Counted from the stretch's first letter, positions 1 through 5,139 are shown. The stretch: 10,240 nucleotides of DNA from an uncultured bacterium (GCA_905215795.1 CAJMRV010000048.1:1-10240), one strand, 5' to 3'. Made by a program: numbers and translations. The notes: generated by a model from the sequence alone, not told the origin.

Positions 1-96
1 TCTGAATTGTGCGGTTTTTTGTTTTTTCAGAATTTTAATGTCCAGGTGGGGCTGAAAAACAAAGACGGCTGGAAAACAGGCCGTCCTCGAAGGTAA
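1..96 (+). CDS. C-terminal tail of an unrecognised protein (partial, starts left of window)
   Basis: Reading frame 1 is open from the first base to a TAA at 94-96 and encodes 31 residues. They begin Ser-Glu-Leu-Cys-Gly-Phe and end GLKNKDGWKTGRPRR. The basic, Gly/Arg-rich end is protein-like and would suit a transposase or nucleic-acid-binding protein, but too little is visible to name a family. Support for a real gene is that a strong intrinsic terminator starts right after the stop codon. The other two forward frames are closed early or less protein-like. Convergent with the helix-turn-helix gene on the minus strand. Confidence 0.45.
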   Translation, partial: SELCGFLFFQNFNVQVGLKNKDGWKTGRPRR

Positions 97-97
97 A

Positions 98-130
98 GAA
101 AAAGGCATGGTTTTAACCATGCCTTTTTTT
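98..130. terminator. Bidirectional intrinsic terminator between convergent genes
   Basis: A perfect inverted repeat: GGCATGGTT, a two-base TT loop, and AACCATGCC, flanked by A5 on the left and T7 on the right. Because A and T runs flank both sides it can end transcription from either strand. Rightward it serves the partial gene that stops at 96. Leftward it serves the helix-turn-helix gene, whose TAA (129-131) overlaps the T run. Confidence 0.85.
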
Positions 131-509
131 ATGAACGTCCTTTTGCCCGTTTTTTCGTGCTGTTTTCTTCAAAATGCTTGACCTTGAGGCGCCTCACGGT
201 TTCGCGGGAGACTTTGAAGCCGTCTTCATTGAGGCGTTTGGTCATTTCGACGATGGTCAGGTCCTTGTATTTCGTCGTGATCAGCTTGGTGATCTTTTCC
301 TTGAATTCGTCGTCGAATTTGTTGGCGGGGGCCCTGCCGGTGTTCCCGTGCAGGAGCGCTTCGATGCCGCCGTTTTCGAAGGCGTGGGCCCGACGGTACA
401 GCGTGCGGGGTGTCACGTGCATGATTTTTGCCGCCTGGGCGGCGGTGAGCTTCCCGTTGAAGTAGTCCATCAGGATGTGGGCCACGGATCCAACCAAAGA
501 ACGATGCAT
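129..509 (-). CDS. Stand-alone helix-turn-helix protein, ISNCY-transposase-like DNA-binding domain
   Basis: A 126-residue predicted DNA-binding protein. Residues about 16-50 form a helix-turn-helix (AAQAAKIMHVTPRTLYRRAH) of the kind at the start of ISNCY-family transposases. It is followed by a GxxALLHGNTGRAP hinge and a second helical unit (about 70-107) ending in VSRETVRRLKV, also typical of that N-terminus. The family then continues into a DDE catalytic domain of several hundred residues. Here the protein ends after a basic tail (KKRAKGRS) and runs straight into a terminator, so no nuclease domain exists. The ATG at 509-507 is preceded by GGAG (520-523 on the plus strand) with a 10-base gap. 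It may be a domesticated DNA-binding regulator or a relic of an insertion sequence. The fold is clear; the function is not. Confidence 0.75.
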   Translation of the reverse strand: MHRSLVGSVAHILMDYFNGKLTAAQAAKIMHVTPRTLYRRAHAFENGGIEALLHGNTGRAPANKFDDEFKEKITKLITTKYKDLTIVEMTKRLNEDGFKVSRETVRRLKVKHFEENSTKKRAKGRS

Positions 510-632
510 GATAGCAAGTCTCCAAAAAAGTCTACATAACTACGTCGGCTTCCAGGATGCCCTGAGGCAAAATCAGCGGGCTCAAAGGAGAAGCTTATAG
601 TTCTAAGCGTGCCAAGGAGGCGGTCCGAGTCT

Positions 633-755
633 ATGTGGACGGTGAATGTGGACTTATTTGAAGCAGTTCAAATAAGAAAAGGGTTTTCAGCCGTCCCATG
701 GAAAATCATGTTCAAACATGGGGGAGGACCTCAGATTCTGCTTTGCTTATATTAA
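633..755 (+). CDS. Doubtful 40-codon ORF
   Basis: ATG at 633 opens 40 codons (begins MWTVNVDLFEAVQIRKGFS) to TAA at 753-755. A full AAGGAGG lies at 614-620, but 12 bases from the ATG is long for a ribosome binding site. The frame is open upstream to about 540 without another ATG. It overlaps the hairpin at 653-676. I recognise no family. It could be a small protein, a fragment of a broken gene, or chance. Confidence 0.2.
   Translation: MWTVNVDLFEAVQIRKGFSAVPWKIMFKHGGGPQILLCLY
653..676. repeat. Perfect 10-bp inverted repeat (hairpin)
   Basis: CTTATTTGAA, loop GCAG, TTCAAATAAG. It is AT-rich, with no T run on either side, so it is not a standard terminator. It could be a protein-binding palindrome or an RNA hairpin between the two minus-strand genes. 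Confidence 0.6.
695..722. repeat. Overlapping inverted repeats
   Basis: An outer pair CCCATG (695-700) and CATGGG (717-722) encloses an inner pair CATGTT (707-712) and AACATG (715-720). The two foldings exclude each other. No T run follows. Function unknown. Confidence 0.4.
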
Positions 756-830
756 CAGCTTGCGTACCGTGCTTACGGGATTAATTTGAATTAAAAAGTA
801 ACTGAATCCTTAAGTTTTGTTGCGAAGTGG

Positions 831-2186
831 TTATTTGTGAGCAACCTCGTTTAAAAAGGCGACGAGGTCGGCGACTTCCTCAGGAACCACTTCGTGCTCC
901 ATGTCGTAGGTGAGGAAGCGGAGGTCGGAGGTGAATTTCCCTAGTGCACGTGCCCCGGAGTGGGCGAGAACGGGGGAGATCATGCTGTCGAGGGTGCCGT
1001 GTCCCATGAAGATGGGGGTTGCGGCGCCTGCGGGGGTGATCTCCTTGAAGAGTCGGTGCGCAAGGGGCACATACCCCGAGAGGGCGACGATGCCGGCGAG
1101 CGGTTCCTTGGCGCGCAGGCCGCATAGGAGGCTCATGACGGCGCCCTGTGAGAAGCCGCCCAGAACGATTCGGTTCCGAGGCGTTCCCTCCTGGACGATG
1201 AAGTCCACGAGGCGGTCGATCGTTTTGGCAGTGTCAAGCATGCCGAGCTCATCCTCGTTGTTCTCCAAGTCGGCCGATCGCATGTCGAACCATGCTCTCA
1301 GGGGCATGCCCTGGTAGCCGGTGATCGATCGCACGGGGGCGTTCGGGAGGATGAAGCGGCAGGCGGGGCCGCCGCAACGCCGGATCGTCTCGGCGAAGTG
1401 CTTGAAGTCCTCCTTGTCCGACCCCATGCCGTGCATCCAGACGACGGTGAGGTCGGGCTCGCCTTCAAGGTCCGAAGGAATGACCACGTCGAGGTCCTTT
1501 TTATCAAAAGGGCAGGTGATTCGGGGGGCGGATTGTTCAGGGGAGTCGTTTTCCGATTTCGGTTGTTCAGCGTGTTCGGGACGTTTCGCGTTCTTGGGTC
1601 GGAACGCCTTCACGAACTCCTCGTTCGTTTCGATGTAAGGGCCGCCGATCAAGTCGATGCAGTAGGGGATGGCGGCGAAGAGGCCGTTGACGATCGTCTT
1701 GCCGTCCTTGTCCTTGAGTCCCTCGAGGGTTTCCGCGATGGCTTTGGGGCGCCCCGGAAGGTTGACGATGAGGGCGGCATGATCGGGGGTCTCCCTCAGG
1801 ACCGCCACCTGACGCGAGAGGATGGCCGTCGGCACGAAATGGCCGGAGATGGCCCGCATCTGCTCCCCGAATCCCGGCATTTCGCGCGTTCCAACGGCGA
1901 GCGTCGCCTCGGGGGTCACGTCTCGTCGGGAGGGACCGGTACCTCCCGTCGTGAAGATGAGGTCGCAGCCGATGATGTCCACCAGCTCCCTCAAGGTGCG
2001 CTCGATGTCGAAGCGCTCGTCCGGAATCAGGCGCTTGTGGATGCGGACGGGATTCTTGATGACCTTCCCGCACCAGGCTTCGAGCGAGGGGATGCCCTCG
2101 TCACGGTAGACGCCCTGGCTGGCCCGGTCGGAAACGGAGACCAGGCCGAGGATGAGTTCGTTTTCGTGCTGGCGGGGTGGTTTCAT
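831..2186 (-). CDS. mog: Fusion: Mog molybdopterin adenylyltransferase + serine carboxylesterase
   Basis: A 451-residue two-domain protein. Residues about 10-200 are a complete Mog: LILGLVSVSDRASQGVYRDE at the start, the nucleotide/pterin-binding TTGGTGPSRRDVTPEATL (79-96), MPGFGEQMR, FVPTAILSRQ and VNLPGRPKAIAETL. Mog adenylylates molybdopterin before molybdenum insertion and is normally about 195 residues, ending near FRPKSARR as seen here at 195-202. A polar linker (about 203-228, rich in E, P, S) leads to an alpha/beta hydrolase of the Abhydrolase_2 carboxylesterase/phospholipase family. That domain has WMHGMGSD (oxyanion loop, about 250-257), nucleophile Ser346 in GFSQG, Asp400 and His431, so a full triad. 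No stop or frameshift separates the halves. The frame is open upstream, but residues before MKPPRQHENE only mirror darP, so I use the ATG at 2186. A weak GGA lies 9 bases upstream. It lies 64 bases downstream of darP and is probably cotranscribed. Confidence 0.88.
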   Translation of the reverse strand: MKPPRQHENELILGLVSVSDRASQGVYRDEGIPSLEAWCGKVIKNPVRIHKRLIPDERFDIERTLRELVDIIGCDLIFTTGGTGPSRRDVTPEATLAVGTREMPGFGEQMRAISGHFVPTAILSRQVAVLRETPDHAALIVNLPGRPKAIAETLEGLKDKDGKTIVNGLFAAIPYCIDLIGGPYIETNEEFVKAFRPKNAKRPEHAEQPKSENDSPEQSAPRITCPFDKKDLDVVIPSDLEGEPDLTVVWMHGMGSDKEDFKHFAETIRRCGGPACRFILPNAPVRSITGYQGMPLRAWFDMRSADLENNEDELGMLDTAKTIDRLVDFIVQEGTPRNRIVLGGFSQGAVMSLLCGLRAKEPLAGIVALSGYVPLAHRLFKEITPAGAATPIFMGHGTLDSMISPVLAHSGARALGKFTSDLRFLTYDMEHEVVPEEVADLVAFLNEVAHK

Positions 2187-2250
2187 GCTTTTGTCCGTAT
2201 GTTGAAGTTGGAAGGGCCCATCAGCGATGGGCTTGACGTCGGCTGTCTTT

Positions 2251-2796
2251 TTACTCTGCGTCTTCCTTGGCGTAGAGGTCGAGCTTGGTGTCGAGGAGTT
2301 CGTGGATGTAGCGGTAAAGCTCCCTTTGGCTCTTGGGGGCTTTTTGCAACTCGCGTTCCTTTCTTGCATTGCGGACAAGGGTGCGCAACTTGGGGATGTC
2401 GACGTCAGGTGTGGAGTTGATGAACTTCGTGAGCGCTTCGTCGTTTTCAATGAGTTGTTCGCGGAGGGATTCACAGCGGTGCAGAAGGGCGACGGCGGCA
2501 CGCGATTCGCCGGTGGCACGGTTGATGGCTTCACGAACGGCGACGGGGTCGAGGTCCCGCATTTTCTTCCCGATCAGTTGAAGTTGACGGCGTTGGGCGC
2601 CGAAAGTGCGCATCTTTCGGAATTCCTGGATTTCCACGAGGACCTCCTCAGGTAGACCGATTTTGTTCAGGGTTTCATCTCCGAACTTGGTCATTTCCTT
2701 TCCGAGGTCCTGAAGTTCGTTCTGGATGCGTTTGAGTTGGGATTTGGAAGGGCCGAACTGTTCGTCTTCCGTGTCGTCGTAGTAGTCTTGTGCCAT
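2251..2796 (-). CDS. darP: DarP (YjgA, DUF615), ribosome maturation factor
   Basis: A 181-residue, highly charged helical protein of the YjgA/DUF615 family, renamed DarP in E. coli, where it binds pre-50S particles and promotes late 50S maturation. Family signatures: an acidic N-terminus, SKSQLKRIQNELQDLGKEM (about 17-35), a RTFGAQRRQLQLIGKKMR stretch (about 63-80) and the C-terminal RTLVRNARKERE...KAPKSQRELYRYIHELL. Length matches the family (about 180). No good Shine-Dalgarno precedes the ATG at 2796, which is otherwise fixed by the family N-terminus. A strong-looking promoter lies 31 bases upstream. The order darP then mog is usual in betaproteobacteria (established from memory, not checked here). 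Confidence 0.93.
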   Translation of the reverse strand: MAQDYYDDTEDEQFGPSKSQLKRIQNELQDLGKEMTKFGDETLNKIGLPEEVLVEIQEFRKMRTFGAQRRQLQLIGKKMRDLDPVAVREAINRATGESRAAVALLHRCESLREQLIENDEALTKFINSTPDVDIPKLRTLVRNARKERELQKAPKSQRELYRYIHELLDTKLDLYAKEDAE

Positions 2797-2827
2797 TTTG
2801 AAGAGTCAGGTTTATGGATTCATGGAG

Positions 2828-2855
2828 ATTTTACTATGAATGATGCCCTTGTCAT
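2828..2855 (-). promoter_or_regulatory. Predicted sigma70 promoter of darP-mog
   Basis: On the minus strand, ATGACA (2855-2850) is separated by 16 bases from TAAAAT (2833-2828). Each hexamer differs from consensus by one base. The -10 box ends 31 bases before the darP ATG, a normal leader length. Confidence 0.5.
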
Positions 2856-2946
2856 GCATTGGGAGGAGATTGGAAATGACTTGCTGGCCTCATATGGAAG
2901 GGAAATATTTGGTCCATTGCAATGGTATGCTCGCCTTTTGTTATGA
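2836..2946 (+). CDS. Possible 36-residue small protein or leader peptide
   Basis: ATG at 2836 follows GGAG (2824-2827) with an 8-base gap and opens 36 codons to TGA at 2944-2946. The start is MNDALVMHWEEIGNDLLASY and the end is GPLQWYARLLL. The composition is protein-like (Trp, Tyr and acidic residues, then a hydrophobic end). It ends 30 bases before the phosphoethanolamine-transferase gene, so it could be an upstream leader. It overlaps the darP promoter on the other strand, and no family is recognised. It may be chance. Confidence 0.3.
   Translation: MNDALVMHWEEIGNDLLASYGREIFGPLQWYARLLL
2914..2925. repeat. Perfect 12-bp palindrome near the phosphoethanolamine-transferase promoter
   Basis: CCATTGCAATGG reads the same on both strands and covers the putative -35 element of the downstream gene. 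Such a position suits an operator for a dimeric regulator, but no regulator is implied by the sequence itself. Confidence 0.35.
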
Positions 2947-2947
2947 T
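2917..2947 (+). promoter_or_regulatory. Weak candidate promoter of the phosphoethanolamine-transferase gene
   Basis: TTGCAA (2917-2922) and TATGAT (2942-2947, five of six consensus) with a long 19-base spacer. It lies 29 bases before the ATG and overlaps the palindrome at 2914-2925. If used, the small ORF at 2836 would not be on the same transcript. Confidence 0.35.
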
Positions 2948-2976
2948 TCGTCAAGTTTTCTTTTTGCGAGGCTGAC

Positions 2977-4590
2977 ATGAAGATCAGAGCTTCCTTGTTG
3001 ACGACGGTTACGACTGTCGTAGGCATGTACTTATTCTGGATTGTTGTTCGCAAGTTTTTGGGTTATCCAATCACCGCCTATGTGTTGAGGGATGCGTTGA
3101 GCGGATTGTGCATAACCCTTCTTTTGCTGACTTTTTTTGGTAGGAAAGGTGCATGGTTGTATCTTGCCGCTTGGGTAGTTCCAGCCATGTTGTATGGTTT
3201 TGTGGGGTTGACATATGGGATGCCTGACAAGAACGCTTTGATTGCCCTGTTCAATACGGACTTTCATGAAACCTCCGAGTACCTGAAATTGATTCCTCCA
3301 ACCGTCTACATGGCTTATGGAGCGGCAATCATTTTTATGGTCGCGCTCTTCTTTTTGATGAGACGTACTGATTGGAGCTTCTTAAGAAAAAGACGTGTTT
3401 GGGTAGGTATTTTTGTGCTTCTGTTTTCAGTATCCGGGGCATCTTTTCTTAAGAGTTATACAAGATACGGGGAAATTCTCATAACAGACTGGCGTGTGTC
3501 AGAAGTTGTGCTTTACAAGGATTTGGTAGGGGCATTCGACTCCATAACCGAAGAGGACAAGAAGCGTTCTCTTTTTGACAGATCTACTAACTGGAAGCTG
3601 CAGTCGATTTCGGAGGAATCAAAAGGTTGTGAAGTATGCATTTTGGTGATGGGGGAGAGTGCTCGTCGTGATTTCATGCAGGCTTATGGAGCTCCTTGGA
3701 AGGATACGCCGTGGATGTCTGAAGCCTTAGGATTGAAGTTTGAAAATTTCATTTCGGCCAGTTCGGCGACGGCTCCATCCCTTTCGGTTGAGTTGTATGC
3801 TCCGGATGTCAAGGGTATGGCTCCATGGGGAGACAATGTCGTTTCGCTTGCTAATTTGGCGGGATATCACACGGAATGGATATCCAATCAAAACAAAGGA
3901 GGCGCGGTGGATTCTCCGGTTTCTCAGGCTGCATCTTTTGCGGATAAGATTGTTTTTAAGACGGAGTCGGCGAATGTGACGAAGCTGTCTGATGACGCAA
4001 TGTTGCCGGACATCGCGACTGCTCTTTCTAATAAGGGGAAGGTATTCGTCGTTGTCCATTTGATGGGGTCTCATCCCATGGCCTGCAATCGCACCAAAGG
4101 AGAATACGATGATTATTTTCTTTCAAAAGAGCTTTCCTGCTATATAAAGTCGCTGAAGAACACGGATGAATTTTTGAGGAAAGTGGCAAAGCTTGCTCAA
4201 GATTCGGCAGACGGTCGTTCTTGGAGCTTGATGTACACCTCGGATCATGCATTGGATTTTGCAAAGACGTCGGAAGGTTGGGCCATGAAGCATATGGCGG
4301 ACCGTCAGAATTCGTTCAAGGTGCCGCTTTTCATTACGGGCAGTGGTTATCAGGAGAAGGTTGAGATTGATGCACTGAGAAGTGGTCGATACTTCAGTCT
4401 ATTCGTTGCCCAATGGATGGGATTGAAAGCCGAGGGCAAGGAGCCGGCTCCTGAATGTGATTGGCTTTCCAATGAGGCCTGTCCGGATCAAAACAAGGTG
4501 CGGGCATGGTACGGACCGTTTTTTCCGATTGAAAGCCTTCCGGACTATCCCCTATCCCGTTTCATCGAGGAGCATGGAAACGAGAAGTGA
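2977..4590 (+). CDS. Phosphoethanolamine transferase-like inner-membrane sulfatase-fold enzyme (EptA/CptA family)
   Basis: A 537-residue enzyme expected to move phosphoethanolamine from phosphatidylethanolamine to lipid A, LPS core or another surface glycan. The N-terminal third holds about five membrane spans (roughly 5-25, 34-53, 58-78, 108-127, 139-157). The periplasmic sulfatase-fold domain starts near 215. It shows LVMGESARRDFMQAYG with Ser228 where EptA and MCR proteins have the Thr nucleophile, HLMGSHP (His361, His366), YTSDHALDF (Asp423 and His424, metal ligands) and His439 before RQNSFKVPLF. Cysteines at 218/221, 370/388 and 494/502 suggest disulfides. The usual SDHGE is SDHAL here. 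GAGG (2968-2971), five bases before the ATG, supports the start. Base composition is clearly lower in GC than queA-tgt, with many TTT, TTG and AAG codons, suggesting different ancestry or acquisition. The exact acceptor cannot be told. Confidence 0.85.
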   Translation: MKIRASLLTTVTTVVGMYLFWIVVRKFLGYPITAYVLRDALSGLCITLLLLTFFGRKGAWLYLAAWVVPAMLYGFVGLTYGMPDKNALIALFNTDFHETSEYLKLIPPTVYMAYGAAIIFMVALFFLMRRTDWSFLRKRRVWVGIFVLLFSVSGASFLKSYTRYGEILITDWRVSEVVLYKDLVGAFDSITEEDKKRSLFDRSTNWKLQSISEESKGCEVCILVMGESARRDFMQAYGAPWKDTPWMSEALGLKFENFISASSATAPSLSVELYAPDVKGMAPWGDNVVSLANLAGYHTEWISNQNKGGAVDSPVSQAASFADKIVFKTESANVTKLSDDAMLPDIATALSNKGKVFVVVHLMGSHPMACNRTKGEYDDYFLSKELSCYIKSLKNTDEFLRKVAKLAQDSADGRSWSLMYTSDHALDFAKTSEGWAMKHMADRQNSFKVPLFITGSGYQEKVEIDALRSGRYFSLFVAQWMGLKAEGKEPAPECDWLSNEACPDQNKVRAWYGPFFPIESLPDYPLSRFIEEHGNEK

Positions 4591-4611
4591 CGGATTTTTC
4601 TTAAACGTTGA

Positions 4612-4661
4612 AAAATGAAAAAAGCGGGTGAGCCCTGTCAAGCTCACCCGCTTTCGATTTT
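4612..4661. terminator. Strong bidirectional terminator after the transferase gene
   Basis: A 13-bp perfect stem, AAAGCGGGTGAGC (4621-4633) and GCTCACCCGCTTT (4642-4654), with an 8-base loop. Rightward it is followed by TTTCGATTTT, adequate to end the transferase mRNA. Leftward the hairpin is followed by TTTTTTCATTTTT, an even better T tract. That implies something on the minus strand also ends here. Confidence 0.85.
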
Positions 4662-4777
4662 CCAGAAACGTCGTGCAGGAGATTCTGTGCACTTTGCAAG
4701 GCCTGTCCAAGCATTGGCCTTTGTGCCGCTCCGCCGACCCCTTTGGCGGAATTATCGCGGCTTTCCGTTTCGCGTTG
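4616..4777 (-). ncRNA. Candidate structured small RNA (unit 2)
   Basis: A stretch of about 160 nt on the minus strand between a possible promoter (4783-4811) and a strong terminator. Read on that strand it contains successive stem-loops: CGCG...CGCG near the 5' end, TCCGCC/GGCGGA (4748-4728), AAGGCC/GGCCTT (4721-4698) and GTGCA/TGCAC (4692-4673), then the terminator hairpin. The minus-strand reading frame that crosses it from 4827 does not stop before the terminator, so it is unlikely to be coding. No known RNA family is recognised. It could also be a 3' structure of unknown use. Confidence 0.35.
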
Positions 4778-4782
4778 ATTGA

Positions 4783-4811
4783 ACTATAAAAGAGGAACGG
4801 CATTCCGGCAA
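4783..4811 (-). promoter_or_regulatory. Candidate promoter of small RNA unit 2
   Basis: On the minus strand, TTGCCG (4811-4806), 17 bases, TATAGT (4788-4783). These match consensus at four and five of six bases. The predicted start is near 4776. Confidence 0.35.
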
Positions 4812-4855
4812 TCCCTTTCCCGACCAAAACACTCGACTATTGATTTGGCTCAATA

Positions 4856-4874
4856 AATGAGAGTTGTTCTCATT
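4856..4874. promoter_or_regulatory. Second Fur-like box
   Basis: AATGAGA, GTTGT, TCTCATT: a 19-bp site with perfect 7-bp arms. It resembles the TGAGAATNATTCTCA form of the Fur box with two symmetrical inner changes. I see no good promoter overlapping it on either strand. It lies between the unit-2 promoter and the terminator of the Fur-box sRNA. Confidence 0.4.
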
Positions 4875-4897
4875 AACAGAGGCTTAAACCCTCTGTT
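4875..4897. repeat. Perfect 8-bp hairpin beside the Fur-like box
   Basis: AACAGAGG, 7-base loop, CCTCTGTT, directly abutting the Fur-like box. No T run follows on either strand, so it is not a classical terminator. Confidence 0.5.
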
Positions 4898-4906
4898 CTA
4901 AGGGGT

Positions 4907-4940
4907 AAAAAAGGGGTGCGTCCATGCGTCGGACGCACCC
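4907..4940 (-). terminator. Intrinsic terminator of the Fur-box sRNA
   Basis: On the minus strand GGGTGCGTCC, 7-base loop, GGACGCACCC, one more C and then six T (4912-4907). The 10-bp GC-rich stem is perfect. The orientation is unambiguous: the plus strand has no T run after the hairpin. Confidence 0.85.
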
Positions 4941-5040
4941 GAGGATGTCAGGAGACACAAGTCAAGTGGAAGCAGTCTCTCATATCTGCTTGACACGGAA
5001 GGTCGATTTCGGGAGGAACCTCGAAACCGAGGCTTCTTGA
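4907..5040 (-). ncRNA. Candidate Fur-regulated small RNA (unit 1)
   Basis: About 134 nt on the minus strand, between a near-consensus promoter and a strong intrinsic terminator, divergent from queA. Predicted elements in RNA order: hairpin CCTCG/CGAGG with a four-base loop; an unpaired CU-rich run containing TTCCTCCC and CCTTCC; a stem GTCAAG/CTTGAC enclosing TGCTTCCA; TGTC/GACA with CTCC in between; then the terminator. The only ATG-started frame is 11 codons with no Shine-Dalgarno. The CU motifs are complementary to ribosome binding sites, as in trans-acting repressor sRNAs. The Fur-like box in the promoter suggests induction in iron starvation, the role of RyhB, PrrF and NrrF. The promoter and terminator are directly visible; the iron role is inference. 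Confidence 0.6.
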
Positions 5041-5046
5041 AGAAGT

Positions 5047-5075
5047 ATTGTATCAATCGCGAGAATCATTCTCAA
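5047..5075 (-). promoter_or_regulatory. Strong sigma70 promoter of the Fur-box sRNA
   Basis: On the minus strand TTGAGA (5075-5070), 17 bases, TACAAT (5052-5047): five of six consensus bases in the -10 and four of six in the -35, at ideal spacing. Transcription should start near 5038-5041. Confidence 0.7.
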
Positions 5076-5076
5076 C
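5058..5076. promoter_or_regulatory. Fur-like box overlapping the sRNA promoter
   Basis: GAGAATCATTCTC (5061-5073) is a perfect 6-1-6 palindrome and matches 14 of 15 positions of the classic TGAGAATNATTCTCA arrangement. It covers the -35 hexamer and much of the spacer of the minus-strand promoter, so Fur bound here would exclude RNA polymerase. It lies 107 bases before the queA start and is less likely to act on queA. Confidence 0.6.
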
Positions 5077-5139
5077 TGGCGAGGATTCCTTCGATAGGAT
5101 TGAAGGACGCTTTGGCGGGCAAGTGTCTGTGAAAGCTAG

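Larger units (their letters stand above)
510..830. other. Intergenic stretch with inverted repeats, no convincing gene
   Basis: About 320 bases between the helix-turn-helix gene and the Mog-esterase gene, both on the minus strand. It holds a direct repeat of ATGTGGAC (633-640 and 646-653), a perfect hairpin at 653-676, overlapping repeats at 695-722 and a palindrome TTAATT-TG-AATTAA at 781-794. No clear intrinsic terminator for the Mog-esterase gene and no consensus promoter for the helix-turn-helix gene could be found. All three forward frames are open for 30-70 codons in the left half, so a decayed gene is possible. Confidence 0.5.

Noticed and set aside
508..600. 30-codon plus-strand ORF starting at 508
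   Set aside because: No Shine-Dalgarno and it starts inside the opposite helix-turn-helix gene.
1398..2420. Long plus-strand ORF opposite the Mog-esterase gene
   Set aside because: Antisense shadow of a GC-rich coding region; no recognisable domain.
2187..2534. N-terminal extension of about 116 residues on the Mog-esterase frame
   Set aside because: It overlaps darP on the same strand in another frame, is rich in Ser/Thr/Pro like a shadow frame, and Mog proteins start at the LGLVSVSDR block just after the ATG at 2186.
4552..4827. 91-codon minus-strand ORF through the transferase terminator
   Set aside because: It needs a TTG start, runs through a strong terminator and into antisense of the transferase gene.
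4961..4995. GGAAGCAG on the plus strand, considered as signal recognition particle RNA
   Set aside because: The conserved GGAAGGAAGCAGCC apical domain is not present, and promoter and terminator point to the minus strand.
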